Origin: Peribacillus deserti | GTDB lineage: Bacteria; Bacillota; Bacilli; Bacillales; DSM-1321 | Assembly (NCBI RefSeq): GCF_016909175.1 | Contig: NZ_JAFBFI010000008.1 | Coordinates: 120,114-184,113 of the forward strand | Length of the DNA: 64,000 nucleotides | Direction: 5' to 3' | Shown here: positions 33,463 to 42,311 of the stretch, one piece after another | How positions within the stretch are numbered: position 1 is the first letter of the stretch | Layout: each line of letters starts with the position of its first letter | Translations under genes and position numbers: made by a program | The notes under the pieces: model-generated | Seen by the model: the letters and a program-made list of their open reading frames with translations, nothing else | Database searches by the model: none | What the model was told of the DNA's origin: nothing

Positions 33463-36207
33463 ATGACTTTGGAAAAGCAGTTAGTTGAAAAAACATTTTA
33501 TGAAGCTTTTTTGCAAGATAATAGTACGGACCATCCAGTCTCTTTGCTGGGGGAAGCACTTTTTCTGGGCCAGCACGATGAGGCGGTGGATATTTCTAAT
33601 ATTCGTTATGCGCAGGGAGAAGTATATTTTCATCATAAAGATTATGAATCAGCCGTTTTTAAATGGGAGCATGTGGCGAATGCGCTGCAATTATGGGCGA
33701 GTAAGAATATAGGAGATGCTTTTTATGCTCAAGGGAATTTAACAAAAGCGGAGGAAATCTACCTCTCGATTAAAACGGACGATATGACTCTTAAATCTGA
33801 GGTTGCCCTTCAGCTGTTTTCTCTTTATATCAAGCAGGAAAAGCTAGGGTCTGCAGATGATATCATCAAGAACATTGTGGCTGTACATCCCGATTACCCG
33901 ACTCTGACTGAAATTGCCCGTGTTTTTTACGAGGAGAATAAAGATTGGAACAGTGCCGTTGAACTGGCAGTTAGCGAATCCGTACGAACAAGGTCAGAAT
34001 CCTGGTTTGAAGTTTTAATTTCGTATGTGAACGCAGGTGCCGCTGTTCATTTCAAATCCGATTACTTCAATGAAGCAATTATAAGTGCCAAATCTGTGGA
34101 TTTTGTTCTTTTTGAAAGACTCACAGGGGCTTTATGGAATCAATACAGGAATCAAACAGATTCCTTTCTGCAGTGGATTTCCAACATTACAGGCCTTCTG
34201 AATGGCTCGGAAGCGGCTACACACTCTTCAGAAGAATTATCTGCTCATTTCAAGGAAACGTATTTATATCTGGTTAACGGTAATTTCACGCTGAAAACGA
34301 TCCAGTCTATTGTGCCGGATCTCGTTTCTAATTGGCTTGGGATGGCTGGGAAATCTGATATCTTATTTGCATCTGCCGCAGTATTGTCTTGGAGCGAGCT
34401 GTTTCCGGAAAGTATCAGCCAGGATGTAATGAATAGGGCTGAACACTTAATCTATGATTCTGAGAAGGACTATAATGGGCTTGAAAACGGAATAGGGCTA
34501 TATCAATCAATTGTATCCTGGGCAGGGAAGAATGAAGTTTCTATTGATTCTAAAACTGACTGGGTAATCCAAGAATTACAGGATCTAAATACAAGACACA
34601 TTTTGGTAGCCGGAAATTCTGGAAATGGAAAGTTTACCTTTTCAAATTCGCTTATCGGGGAGGCGGTATTAACTGCTGACACTTCAGGTATGATTGCTTT
34701 TAAAAATCATCAAGATGTTGTAATTAACAAGATATCAGATGTTGGAGTGAATGAAATTACCCATCAAGATTTTTACGAAATCACTGGGCGGAGGCAGAAT
34801 AGACCAGATTTAATAGAATTTAACCTTCCTTCTAAGTTTTTAAGGGAAAACAGGTTGTCTTTATTAGAAACTCCGGCGTTTAATGACAGTAATCCAGAGA
34901 AAAATCCTGTTTTCAGCTATCTTCATTTTGCCGATAGTCTGCTATATATTTTAAATGCAGATGATCCCTTTACGGCAAAAGACCGTGAGAATTTAATGTT
35001 ATTCAGGGAAAAAGCTCCAGATCTGCCTATCCATTTTATCATTAACAGCCTGGATGCTTTTTACGGAAAAGAAGCTGCTGCACGAGTGGTTCAAGAGACA
35101 GCTGGCAGCATTCATGCCTATTTTCCAAATGCTAATGTATTTGCTTATTCTTCAGAAGCAGGGAGCTTTAAAGGCTTTCGAGAATTGAGCGAATTTATAC
35201 AGGCGAGTTTTACTCCAGCGAGCTTTGAAAAAGAACGTACCGCAAAATTGCTGTTCTTTATACGCCAGGCTCTTAAAGGGCTTATTGATAAAAGGCTCGA
35301 ACTAGAAAAAGGTCTTGATCATACCATTGGTTGGGATGTAGATATGCTTAGCAAGCTGAAGGGAGCCAGCAACCAACTTGGCGATTTGGAGAAAAGCAAG
35401 GCAGCCAGGGTGCAAAAGTCCTTCTCCTCCATCAAGAGTAAGGTAAGAGCTGAAATGGAAGAGAAAATACCAAAAATTCTACAAAAGACGGCTGATATCA
35501 TTACGGAAGATACAGATGTTGCCGTAATTGAAAACAAATTAAATGACGAGATGAATCAAAGAGTCGAAAGTTATATTGACCGCGATATTCTACCAAGATT
35601 TTATTTGTCGCTTCAGGAATGGATTAAGACTGCTTCTTCAGAATTCAATGAAAGCCAGGTATTTCTCGACGAGATGAAATCCGGTTTTAATAAGCTTTAC
35701 AGGGAAGAACGGTTAGAGCTTACATGTGATTTCAAAGTACTGGATGATTGGAGGCGTGATGCTGACCGCATGACTGGCGGCTTCGCGCTGGAAAGGGTAA
35801 ACTTCCTTAACAGGTCGCCTCAGCAATTTCTGCTGAAAAGCGCTGGGAAGCTATTTGGTGCACTCTCTCAAAATAACTCCATGCTGCATAATAAATACAA
35901 GCAATATGTAGAAAATGAAGACTATAGTGAAGCGGCGAAAAGAGTAACCGACAAGTTTCTGATGCAATTTGATATGTTTGAAAAGTCGATGGAACGAGAC
36001 GTTAAAATGTTCTTCAAAGAACCTAACAAAGAACTAAACAGCACGATCGATGAAACAGAGAAGGCAATCGCAAATAACACAGGAACTTTGGAAGCATTAA
36101 AACAAGATCCTGCTGCCTATTATGATCCACTAACTTTATTTGAAGTAAGACTGCGCTCTTACGAGTGGATCATGATCGTAGATAAAGAAGTTCAATATAT
36201 ATACTAA
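33463..36207 (+). CDS. TPR protein with degenerate dynamin-like GTPase domain
   Basis: The start at 33463 (MTLEKQL) has GTGGAGG nine bases upstream; the frame extends 20 codons further without a site. The first 170 residues contain TPR-like helix pairs (EVYFHHKDYESAVFKWEHVA, AEEIYLSIKTDDM). The middle (about 378-600) resembles a dynamin-family G domain. Its P-loop is GNSGNGKF (384-391), where the Ser/Thr after GK is Phe. The DTPG motif is ETPA (469-472) and the NKxD motif is NSLD (528-531). The remaining part is helical with coiled-coil stretches and no membrane segment. A nucleotide-independent scaffold is plausible. The family has no name I recognise. It has its own terminator. Confidence 0.7.
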   Translation: MTLEKQLVEKTFYEAFLQDNSTDHPVSLLGEALFLGQHDEAVDISNIRYAQGEVYFHHKDYESAVFKWEHVANALQLWASKNIGDAFYAQGNLTKAEEIYLSIKTDDMTLKSEVALQLFSLYIKQEKLGSADDIIKNIVAVHPDYPTLTEIARVFYEENKDWNSAVELAVSESVRTRSESWFEVLISYVNAGAAVHFKSDYFNEAIISAKSVDFVLFERLTGALWNQYRNQTDSFLQWISNITGLLNGSEAATHSSEELSAHFKETYLYLVNGNFTLKTIQSIVPDLVSNWLGMAGKSDILFASAAVLSWSELFPESISQDVMNRAEHLIYDSEKDYNGLENGIGLYQSIVSWAGKNEVSIDSKTDWVIQELQDLNTRHILVAGNSGNGKFTFSNSLIGEAVLTADTSGMIAFKNHQDVVINKISDVGVNEITHQDFYEITGRRQNRPDLIEFNLPSKFLRENRLSLLETPAFNDSNPEKNPVFSYLHFADSLLYILNADDPFTAKDRENLMLFREKAPDLPIHFIINSLDAFYGKEAAARVVQETAGSIHAYFPNANVFAYSSEAGSFKGFRELSEFIQASFTPASFEKERTAKLLFFIRQALKGLIDKRLELEKGLDHTIGWDVDMLSKLKGASNQLGDLEKSKAARVQKSFSSIKSKVRAEMEEKIPKILQKTADIITEDTDVAVIENKLNDEMNQRVESYIDRDILPRFYLSLQEWIKTASSEFNESQVFLDEMKSGFNKLYREERLELTCDFKVLDDWRRDADRMTGGFALERVNFLNRSPQQFLLKSAGKLFGALSQNNSMLHNKYKQYVENEDYSEAAKRVTDKFLMQFDMFEKSMERDVKMFFKEPNKELNSTIDETEKAIANNTGTLEALKQDPAAYYDPLTLFEVRLRSYEWIMIVDKEVQYIY

Positions 36208-36212
36208 TTAGA

Positions 36213-36243
36213 GAAGGATGACCGCTGGCGGTTATCCTTTTCT
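36213..36243 (+). terminator. Terminator after TPR/GTPase gene
   Basis: AAGGATGACCGC and GCGGTTATCCTT pair, followed by TTCT. Confidence 0.8.
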
Positions 36244-36391
36244 GATTGTTACTATTCGCTTTTATTTGGCAGCATGCAGCCGTCATCCCCTTTCAATTCT
36301 GAACTACCACAGGAATTTTTCGTTTATTTGTCAGAAAAATGAAGGAAAACAATTTAGGTGATCGAAATATATGAAGAAGGAGGGGATTTTA

Positions 36392-38377
36392 GTGTTCAAT
36401 CAATGGAAAAAAATCATAGATGAAGAGTTTTCGGGCAGGCAGGCATATCGGTACGCAGAAAGGATCGGGCAGTATCACCGTATTCAAGCATCACCGGGGT
36501 ACCGGGCAGCGGCACATGAAATAATGAATCTCTTAAAAAGGGGTGGCGTCGAGGCAATGCTGGTTTCCTATCCGGCCCGGTATGGAGATAAGCTTTTATC
36601 TCATCATTCATTTAAGGAATGGCATTGCCGTTCTGCAGAGTTATGGATTGAGACTCCGGAAAGAGAAAGAATTGCCCGTTTTGAAGAAGAGGAGATTTCT
36701 CTGGTACAGCGGAGTATATCTACTCCAAAAGAGGGTTTGACAGCAGAGTTGATAGTCATTGAAAACGCCCAGGATGAAGATAGTTATAAAGGTATTGATA
36801 TGAAAGGGAAAATCGCCCTTGTACAGGGTGTTCCTTCACTGGTTCATGCGCTGGCAGTAGAGAAATATGGAGCTGCAGGATTAATCTTTGAAAATCTAAA
36901 TGATTATCCTCCGCTTCGGACGAGAATGGACATGCCCGATACCCGGCAGTATACCTCCTACTGGTGGAATACAGATGAAGAACAGAAATCATTCGGATTT
37001 GTGGTGTCCCCAAGAATTGGAAGCAAGCTTAAAAATCTAGCTGGCCGGCAGACTATAAATCTAACAGCCTATGTTGATGCAGAGCTCTATGAGGGAAACT
37101 ATGAGAATATTGAATATTTTATCCCGGGTAAGAGAAACGAAGAGATTTTGCTGGTAAGCCACTTATGCCACCCCTATCCCGGAGGGCAGGATAATGCGTC
37201 TGGTCCTGGAACACTTATGGAGGTTATGCGCACATTAACACGGTTGATTAATAATGGAAAACTGCCTGCTCCGGAGCTTGGAATCCGCTTCTTAATGATG
37301 CCGGAAATGTATGGAACTTGTGCTTATTTGAATCATCATCCGGAACGGATTCCGAACACCATTGCGGCATTGAACCTTGACATGGTAGGAGCCGACCAAA
37401 CGAAGGGCGGAGGGCCGCTGTGTGTAGAACAGCCGCCTATGGCAACTCCGACGTTTGTCGACCGCTTTACTTACCAATTAGTAGACGGGCTTGCGAAAAA
37501 TACGGGGAATTTTACGGGTACCTCCGCTTATAGTACGGTTCATCACTTGAGAACCCGGTTCTCAGGGGGCAGCGATCACTATGTTTTATCCGATTCTACA
37601 GTTGGAATTCCTTGCCCGATGCTGATTCAGTGGCCGGACCGGCATTATCATACCACTGCAGATAAAGTGGAAAATCTGGATTCAAACATGATGAAATTAG
37701 TGGGAATGACGGCAGCTCTCTATGCATACGGACTTGCAAAAGGATTGGAAGAGGACTGGATTTCTTATCTGTTTATTCATGCGGGAAAAACACAGCAGGA
37801 GCTATCCAGCGCAAAAGAGTGGATTTTCAAGCAGGAATTTACGGCTGAAGAAACCAATGAGGCACTTAACTTATTCAGCTCATATGAACAGCAGGCAATA
37901 GACCAGCTCGAGAAATATGCCGAAATTCGCGGATTTTCTAAGCTGCAGGAGCTTGCGCTATGGGCTAAAAGTGTGCTTAGAACCGGGACACAGACCCTCA
38001 TGGAGATAGCTGGGCAGCAGTTGAAATTTCAACCTGGAAAATCAGAAAAGCAGGCAGAAATTAAACCATGGGAGAAGGCTGTATACTCTCGTGCCATTAT
38101 GGGGCCGCTCCGAATCACAGACGAGATCATCAATCCCGAAGAAAAAATGACGTGGATAAAAGAATTTGAACTTAAGGTTCCGCTGGGGTATTCTGACTTT
38201 ATTTTTAACTGGATGGATGGGACGCGTAATGCAGGAGAATTAGTTAAAATGACCAGATTGGAAACAGGTTTGTTTTATCCGGAATATGTTGAAAAATTAT
38301 TAGAGCTGAGTCTGAAATTAAACTTAATTCATACAGTAAACATCCACACAGAACAGAGAATCGGAGAACTAAAATGA
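36392..38377 (+). CDS. DUF4910/M28-like aminopeptidase with PA and wHTH parts
   Basis: The GTG at 36392 (VFNQWKKIID) follows AAGAAGGAGGGG, so it is preferred to the ATG seven codons earlier. A PA-like insertion sits around residues 120-230. The M28 metal centre is seen in LVSHLCHPYPGGQDNASGPG, the Glu in MMPEMYGTCAYL, NLDMVGADQ and the final His in RHYHTTADKV. The last 110 residues resemble a winged-helix. The protein is intracellular, with no signal peptide. The family includes peptidases active on D- or blocked peptides, but the substrate is unknown. It overlaps the P1 peptidase gene by 4 bp (ATGA), which supports co-translation. Confidence 0.8.
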   Translation: MFNQWKKIIDEEFSGRQAYRYAERIGQYHRIQASPGYRAAAHEIMNLLKRGGVEAMLVSYPARYGDKLLSHHSFKEWHCRSAELWIETPERERIARFEEEEISLVQRSISTPKEGLTAELIVIENAQDEDSYKGIDMKGKIALVQGVPSLVHALAVEKYGAAGLIFENLNDYPPLRTRMDMPDTRQYTSYWWNTDEEQKSFGFVVSPRIGSKLKNLAGRQTINLTAYVDAELYEGNYENIEYFIPGKRNEEILLVSHLCHPYPGGQDNASGPGTLMEVMRTLTRLINNGKLPAPELGIRFLMMPEMYGTCAYLNHHPERIPNTIAALNLDMVGADQTKGGGPLCVEQPPMATPTFVDRFTYQLVDGLAKNTGNFTGTSAYSTVHHLRTRFSGGSDHYVLSDSTVGIPCPMLIQWPDRHYHTTADKVENLDSNMMKLVGMTAALYAYGLAKGLEEDWISYLFIHAGKTQQELSSAKEWIFKQEFTAEETNEALNLFSSYEQQAIDQLEKYAEIRGFSKLQELALWAKSVLRTGTQTLMEIAGQQLKFQPGKSEKQAEIKPWEKAVYSRAIMGPLRITDEIINPEEKMTWIKEFELKVPLGYSDFIFNWMDGTRNAGELVKMTRLETGLFYPEYVEKLLELSLKLNLIHTVNIHTEQRIGELK

Positions 38378-39393
38378 AAATTAGAGAACGCGGAATTGTG
38401 ATCGGTATACTTGAACCCGGTCGTAAAAATTGTATCACAGATGTGCCGGGAGTTAAGGTAGGGCATGTAACTCTTGACGAGCCGCTAGAAGGAGAAGAGT
38501 ATGCGGCTACAGGGGTAACGGCCATACTGCCTCACGATGGGAATGTTTTTAAACAAAAAGTACCAGCGGCAAGCTATGTGTTAAATGGTTTTGGAAAAAC
38601 TACAGGGCTTGTCCAGGTAAATGAGCTGGGGCTGTTAGAAGCCCCGATCATGCTCACTAACACATTCGGTATCCCTGCAGTAACGGAAGGGGCCCTTCAG
38701 TTTATGCTGGAGCAAAATCCGGAAATTGGAGAAACCACCGGCACTATCAATATAGTAGCAGGTGAATGCAATGACAGCTATTTAAATTCGATCCGTCATT
38801 TTTCAGTGAAAAGGGAACATGCCTATGAAGCAATAAAGGTAGCAAGTCTCGAGCAGGCAAAAGAAGGTGCAGTTGGCGCAGGTAAAGGAATGATATGTTT
38901 TGGACACAAAGGCGGCATTGGCTCTGCTTCAAGGAAGGTGGAGGAATACACCCTGGGCTGTATGGTCCTGAGCAATTTTGGACGCAAGGAAGAGTTTCAA
39001 TCAGACCGTTATAGGACCGATGTGAGTAAAGACGGCCTGCCTGAAACATCAGACGGTTCCATTATCATTGTATTAGCAACAGATGCTCCGCTCAGTGACC
39101 GACAGCTATTGAGGGCTGCCAAACGGACTGGAATCGGACTTGGCAGAACCGGAAGCCATTTCAGCAACGGGAGCGGAGATATTGTGATTGCATTTTCCAC
39201 TGCTCAAACGAGTCCTCACTATTTTAATGAAAAACAGGAAACCCGAATACAGCTTAGGGATGATCATGCTATAATGAATATGATTTTTACTGCTGCTTCT
39301 GAAGCAGCTGAAGAAGCTATTCTTAATTCACTCTCACAGGCAGACACGACCCGGGGCAGAAAAGGCAGAGTGGTTTCGAGTTATCCTTTTTAA
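38374..39393 (+). CDS. P1 (DmpA-type) N-terminal-nucleophile aminopeptidase
   Basis: The 339-residue S58 family protein starts with ITDVPGVKVGHVTL and has GFGKTTGLVQVNELG, ECNDSYLN and the self-cleavage site around ETSDGSIIIVLATDAP, where the Ser becomes the nucleophile of the beta chain. DmpA-type enzymes release N-terminal D- or L-residues from small peptides or beta-amino acids. The start codon overlaps the upstream peptidase stop by 4 bp, so the two are translated together. Together they suggest a pathway for unusual peptides, which is inference. Confidence 0.88.
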   Translation: MKIRERGIVIGILEPGRKNCITDVPGVKVGHVTLDEPLEGEEYAATGVTAILPHDGNVFKQKVPAASYVLNGFGKTTGLVQVNELGLLEAPIMLTNTFGIPAVTEGALQFMLEQNPEIGETTGTINIVAGECNDSYLNSIRHFSVKREHAYEAIKVASLEQAKEGAVGAGKGMICFGHKGGIGSASRKVEEYTLGCMVLSNFGRKEEFQSDRYRTDVSKDGLPETSDGSIIIVLATDAPLSDRQLLRAAKRTGIGLGRTGSHFSNGSGDIVIAFSTAQTSPHYFNEKQETRIQLRDDHAIMNMIFTAASEAAEEAILNSLSQADTTRGRKGRVVSSYPF

Positions 39394-39477
39394 AAGAATT
39401 TCTGGGAGTCCTGCTTAGCCTTTGTTTAACGAAAGCCAAGTTAAGTTGATTCCTTGTAATGGTGAAGGGAGATGAAT

Positions 39478-39966
39478 ATGGAAACTAACAAACGATTTAG
39501 AGAAGAACTGTTAAACAGTGTCGGTACACTGACGGATGAGCAGATTAATCTGCAGATTGAAGAAGGAAGATGGACGATTGCTCAGATATTGGAACATTTG
39601 TACCTGATGGAAACCTCTATAACAAAAGCGATTGTGGAGGTACTGGGCAGCGGGGAATCTCAGCCTGCTGAGGACAAACCTATTCATTTAGCGGTGAATA
39701 GGGCGCATAGAGTTGAAGCACCAATATTTGTAACCCCTTCTGATGATTATAAGACTCTTCATGAATTGACGGAAAAATTAACTTCTTCGCGCCAGCTTCT
39801 GATAAGCATCGTAAACACTGCGGAGGAAGATCAGCTTAAGCAAAAATCTTATCCTCATCCAGTATTTGGTCGTTTAAGCTTATTTCAATGGATTCCATTT
39901 GTAGGTTACCACGAAAAACGCCACCTAGAACAAATCGAAGAATTAAAAGCAAAGCTGATTAATTAA
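39478..39966 (+). CDS. DinB-family (DinB/YfiT-like) protein
   Basis: The protein of about 162 residues has a four-helix DinB fold: WTIAQILEHLYLME carries the metal-binding His, and the C-terminal VGYHEKRHLEQIEELK carries the second His pair. Family members bind a metal and often use bacillithiol as cofactor. The ATG at 39478 is better spaced from GAAGGGAG than the one at 39472. It is a single gene behind the peptidase pair with its own terminator. The substrate is unknown. Confidence 0.88.
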   Translation: METNKRFREELLNSVGTLTDEQINLQIEEGRWTIAQILEHLYLMETSITKAIVEVLGSGESQPAEDKPIHLAVNRAHRVEAPIFVTPSDDYKTLHELTEKLTSSRQLLISIVNTAEEDQLKQKSYPHPVFGRLSLFQWIPFVGYHEKRHLEQIEELKAKLIN

Positions 39967-39967
39967 C

Positions 39968-39999
39968 AAAAAAACCTTACGCCGTAAGATTTTTTTCTA
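39968..39999. terminator. Bidirectional terminator
   Basis: ACCTTAC-GCC-GTAAGAT flanked by A-run and T-run lies between the convergent DinB and UDG-like genes. Confidence 0.85.
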
Positions 40000-40758
40000 T
40001 TCCTTTGTTAAGTGGGTGAGTGCAAAATCTTCGACAATGGTTTTGAAGTGGCTTTTTAATTTTTCAAACTGTTTATGTCTATGCCCGTTAGCACCTGACG
40101 GGTGTGGAAAATCTAATAGGCAAGGATTGCGAGGAATGCGGCCCTGGTCCATTAATGTACGAATCACCTCTGATACACTTTTTCCAAGTGGAATAAGCAG
40201 ATACGGTTTTTCCAGCTGAATGATTTCCTGTGGGAAAATCTCATAAGCATATTTCTTTAACAGGGATGAATGATCAATTTTGGGAGCATGGCCCGTATAA
40301 TTTTTGCCGTCTGAAAATACCGGATATTTGATGACCGAAGTGGTGTGCAGCAAATTACTTCGGTCACCAAAAAGCTGCCGGGATGTTTGTAAGCCCAGCG
40401 CTTCAGGGAGGCCGCATGAGTCAAGCATCTTGATTAAATGATTGCGCATTGTTCCTGCAAAACGTGCGGCTTTTTTTACATCACAGGCAATCTGTTCTAA
40501 GCTTGCACCTTGCTGAATACTCCTTTTTGCCTGTTCAAAAGCCATTTTCATCTGGTTCCAGCCAGGTGTAATACCTGCAATAACAATCCTTGTCTGCACA
40601 TTTATATATTCATTGTGCGGAGCATAATACATTTCTAAGCCGCCGCTTTTTTCCATTATTAACTCAGGGATGAGTAAATCTTTTTTTTCAAGCTCTTGGG
40701 CTGGAAGGCTTTCAATCAAATGTATATAAGGCCGTAGTGTTTCAGAATGGACTGACAA
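39997..40758 (-). CDS. Uracil-DNA glycosylase-superfamily-like protein
   Basis: The 253-residue protein has the superfamily C-terminal motif in DFPHPSGANGHRHKQF, resembling the HPSxxN motif 2 of uracil-DNA glycosylases, and an early GITPGWNQM loop comparable to motif 1. It could remove damaged bases or have another nucleotide role. The TTG at 40758 has GGCGGTGAT just before it; the frame opens five codons earlier but without a site. The family is not among the well-studied UDG types, so the activity is uncertain. No repair gene is adjacent. Confidence 0.65.
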   Translation of the reverse strand: MSVHSETLRPYIHLIESLPAQELEKKDLLIPELIMEKSGGLEMYYAPHNEYINVQTRIVIAGITPGWNQMKMAFEQAKRSIQQGASLEQIACDVKKAARFAGTMRNHLIKMLDSCGLPEALGLQTSRQLFGDRSNLLHTTSVIKYPVFSDGKNYTGHAPKIDHSSLLKKYAYEIFPQEIIQLEKPYLLIPLGKSVSEVIRTLMDQGRIPRNPCLLDFPHPSGANGHRHKQFEKLKSHFKTIVEDFALTHLTKE

Positions 40759-40806
40759 AGATATCACCGCCAATTTATTAGATTCGTATAAATTTTCAAA
40801 ATACTA

Positions 40807-40835
40807 TTGACACTTTTGCTTTATGGCATTAAAGT
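40807..40835 (+). promoter_or_regulatory. Promoter of the SAM-riboswitch leader
   Basis: TTGACA (40807-40812) and TAAAGT (40830-40835) are spaced 17 bp, about 40 bp before the aptamer. Confidence 0.7.
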
Positions 40836-40873
40836 AAGTTTATCAGTTTTTTACAGCAATTACATAATTGACG

Positions 40874-41040
40874 TTCTCTTATCAAGAGTGGCAGAGGGAC
40901 TGGCCCGATGACGCCCAGCAACCGTTCCGTATGGAATTGGTGCTAAATCCTGCAAAACAAACTTGTTTGTTTTGAGAGATGAGAGAGGAAGAATCCTGCT
41001 AGTCTGCGATGACACCTCTCTTGCGAAAGAGAGGTTTTTA
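40874..41040 (+). promoter_or_regulatory. SAM-I (S-box) riboswitch
   Basis: The conserved S-box blocks appear in order: CTCTTATCAAGAGTGGCAGA (40876-40895), GGGACTGGCCCGATGA, CCCAGCAACCG, GGTGCTAAATCCTGC and GAGAGATGAGAG. The terminator CCTCTCTT/AAGAGAGG with a T-run is at 41014-41040, and GATGAGAGAGG can form the competing antiterminator. High SAM should stop transcription of the ABC importer downstream. Confidence 0.96.
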
Positions 41041-41113
41041 TTTTGTGCAAAATTTTGTTTTCACAAATTTCAACCTCTCCAATAGAAATTATGATAAAAG
41101 GGGAGTTTTATTT

Positions 41114-42232
41114 ATGAAGAAAAACATATTAAAAAAAGCTGCTGTGTCAGCACTGGCTTTATCACTGCTATTAACAGGCTGCTCGTCAAGCAAAGAGTCA
41201 TCACAGACTTCAAAAGCAAATGATAAGGTTTCTCTCGATGGAGTTCCGGAAAGATTTAAAAAGACAAATGATCCTGTAAAGATTAAGGTAATCCGTAAAA
41301 TTGGCGGAGACGATCATACAGCCCAGTTCCTTGCTGGAGCTAAGGCAGAAGGAGAGTCTTTAGGCTTTAAAGTTGACGTCTTTACAGCAAATGGTGATAC
41401 AGCTAAATTCCATGATGCCATTTCACAAGCACTGGAAGATGATTATGATGGATTTATCATTTCCCACGGCGATGATGCCGCCACAGTTAATGATATTAAA
41501 AAAATTAGAGAGCAGGGCAAAAACGTCGTAACATTCGATTCAAATGCCGAGCTTGCAAAGGTAGACGGAGTAACTCTGACATCTCAGGATGATGAAAAAT
41601 TGGCAAAGCTTGCTTTAGATCAGCTGGTTAAAGACCATAATGGCAAGGCTAACATTGTTTATCTTTGGGTCGACGGCTTCCCTCCAATGGTAAGAAGAAA
41701 TGCTGTGTACAAAGAAACACTTGCAGCAAACCCAGGAATAAAAGAAGCAGCCCGCTTTGGAGTAGCTGCTGCTGATACTTCAGTACAAACTCAGAATGCC
41801 GTATCAGCAATGCTGAACAAATATCCAAAGGGTAAGATAGACGCGATTTTCGCTACATGGGATGCCTTTGCGATTGGAGCGGCGCGTGCCATTAAAGAAG
41901 CAGGGAGAAACGAAGTGAGAATTTATGGAATCGATGTCTCAAATGCTGACCTGCAGACCATTCAAGAAAAAGGAAGCTCATGGCAGTACACAGCTGCGGT
42001 TGATCCAAAATTAATCGGTGCCGTTGATATGAGAATTTTAGCTAAAAAGATTGCTGGTGAAGAAACACCGCAAACCTATAATTTGGAAGCTTCTCTTATT
42101 TCTCAAAAAGATCTTCAGGGTACGGAAAATGCCGTTAATATGACCAGTCTTTCAGGAATTGTGGATGGATGGGGAAAATCGGATGCATTTGAGGAAGACT
42201 GGATGACAACTTTGAAAAAGGCTTACAAATAA
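41114..42232 (+). CDS. Ribose-type ABC importer, solute-binding lipoprotein
   Basis: The 372-residue periplasmic-binding-protein-1-type receptor (RbsB class) has a lipoprotein signal with the lipobox LLLTGC at about residues 19-24. The ligand domain has KVIRKIGGDDHTAQFLAGA, a GFIISHGDD loop and an AIFATWDAFAIGAARAI hinge. The start at 41114 follows AAAAGGGGAG; the ORF runs back into the riboswitch terminator. It is the first gene of a three-gene operon with an RbsA-type ATPase and RbsC-type permease. The S-box implies a sulfur or methionine-salvage ligand, such as methylthioribose, instead of ribose; this is inference. Confidence 0.9.
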   Translation: MKKNILKKAAVSALALSLLLTGCSSSKESSQTSKANDKVSLDGVPERFKKTNDPVKIKVIRKIGGDDHTAQFLAGAKAEGESLGFKVDVFTANGDTAKFHDAISQALEDDYDGFIISHGDDAATVNDIKKIREQGKNVVTFDSNAELAKVDGVTLTSQDDEKLAKLALDQLVKDHNGKANIVYLWVDGFPPMVRRNAVYKETLAANPGIKEAARFGVAAADTSVQTQNAVSAMLNKYPKGKIDAIFATWDAFAIGAARAIKEAGRNEVRIYGIDVSNADLQTIQEKGSSWQYTAAVDPKLIGAVDMRILAKKIAGEETPQTYNLEASLISQKDLQGTENAVNMTSLSGIVDGWGKSDAFEEDWMTTLKKAYK

Positions 42233-42311
42233 TGATTGCGCATGCACTCTCTTTTGACCGCTGAAGGAGAGTGTATACTTTTGTATTTTAGCAGAGAGGA
42301 GAAGTGGAAAA

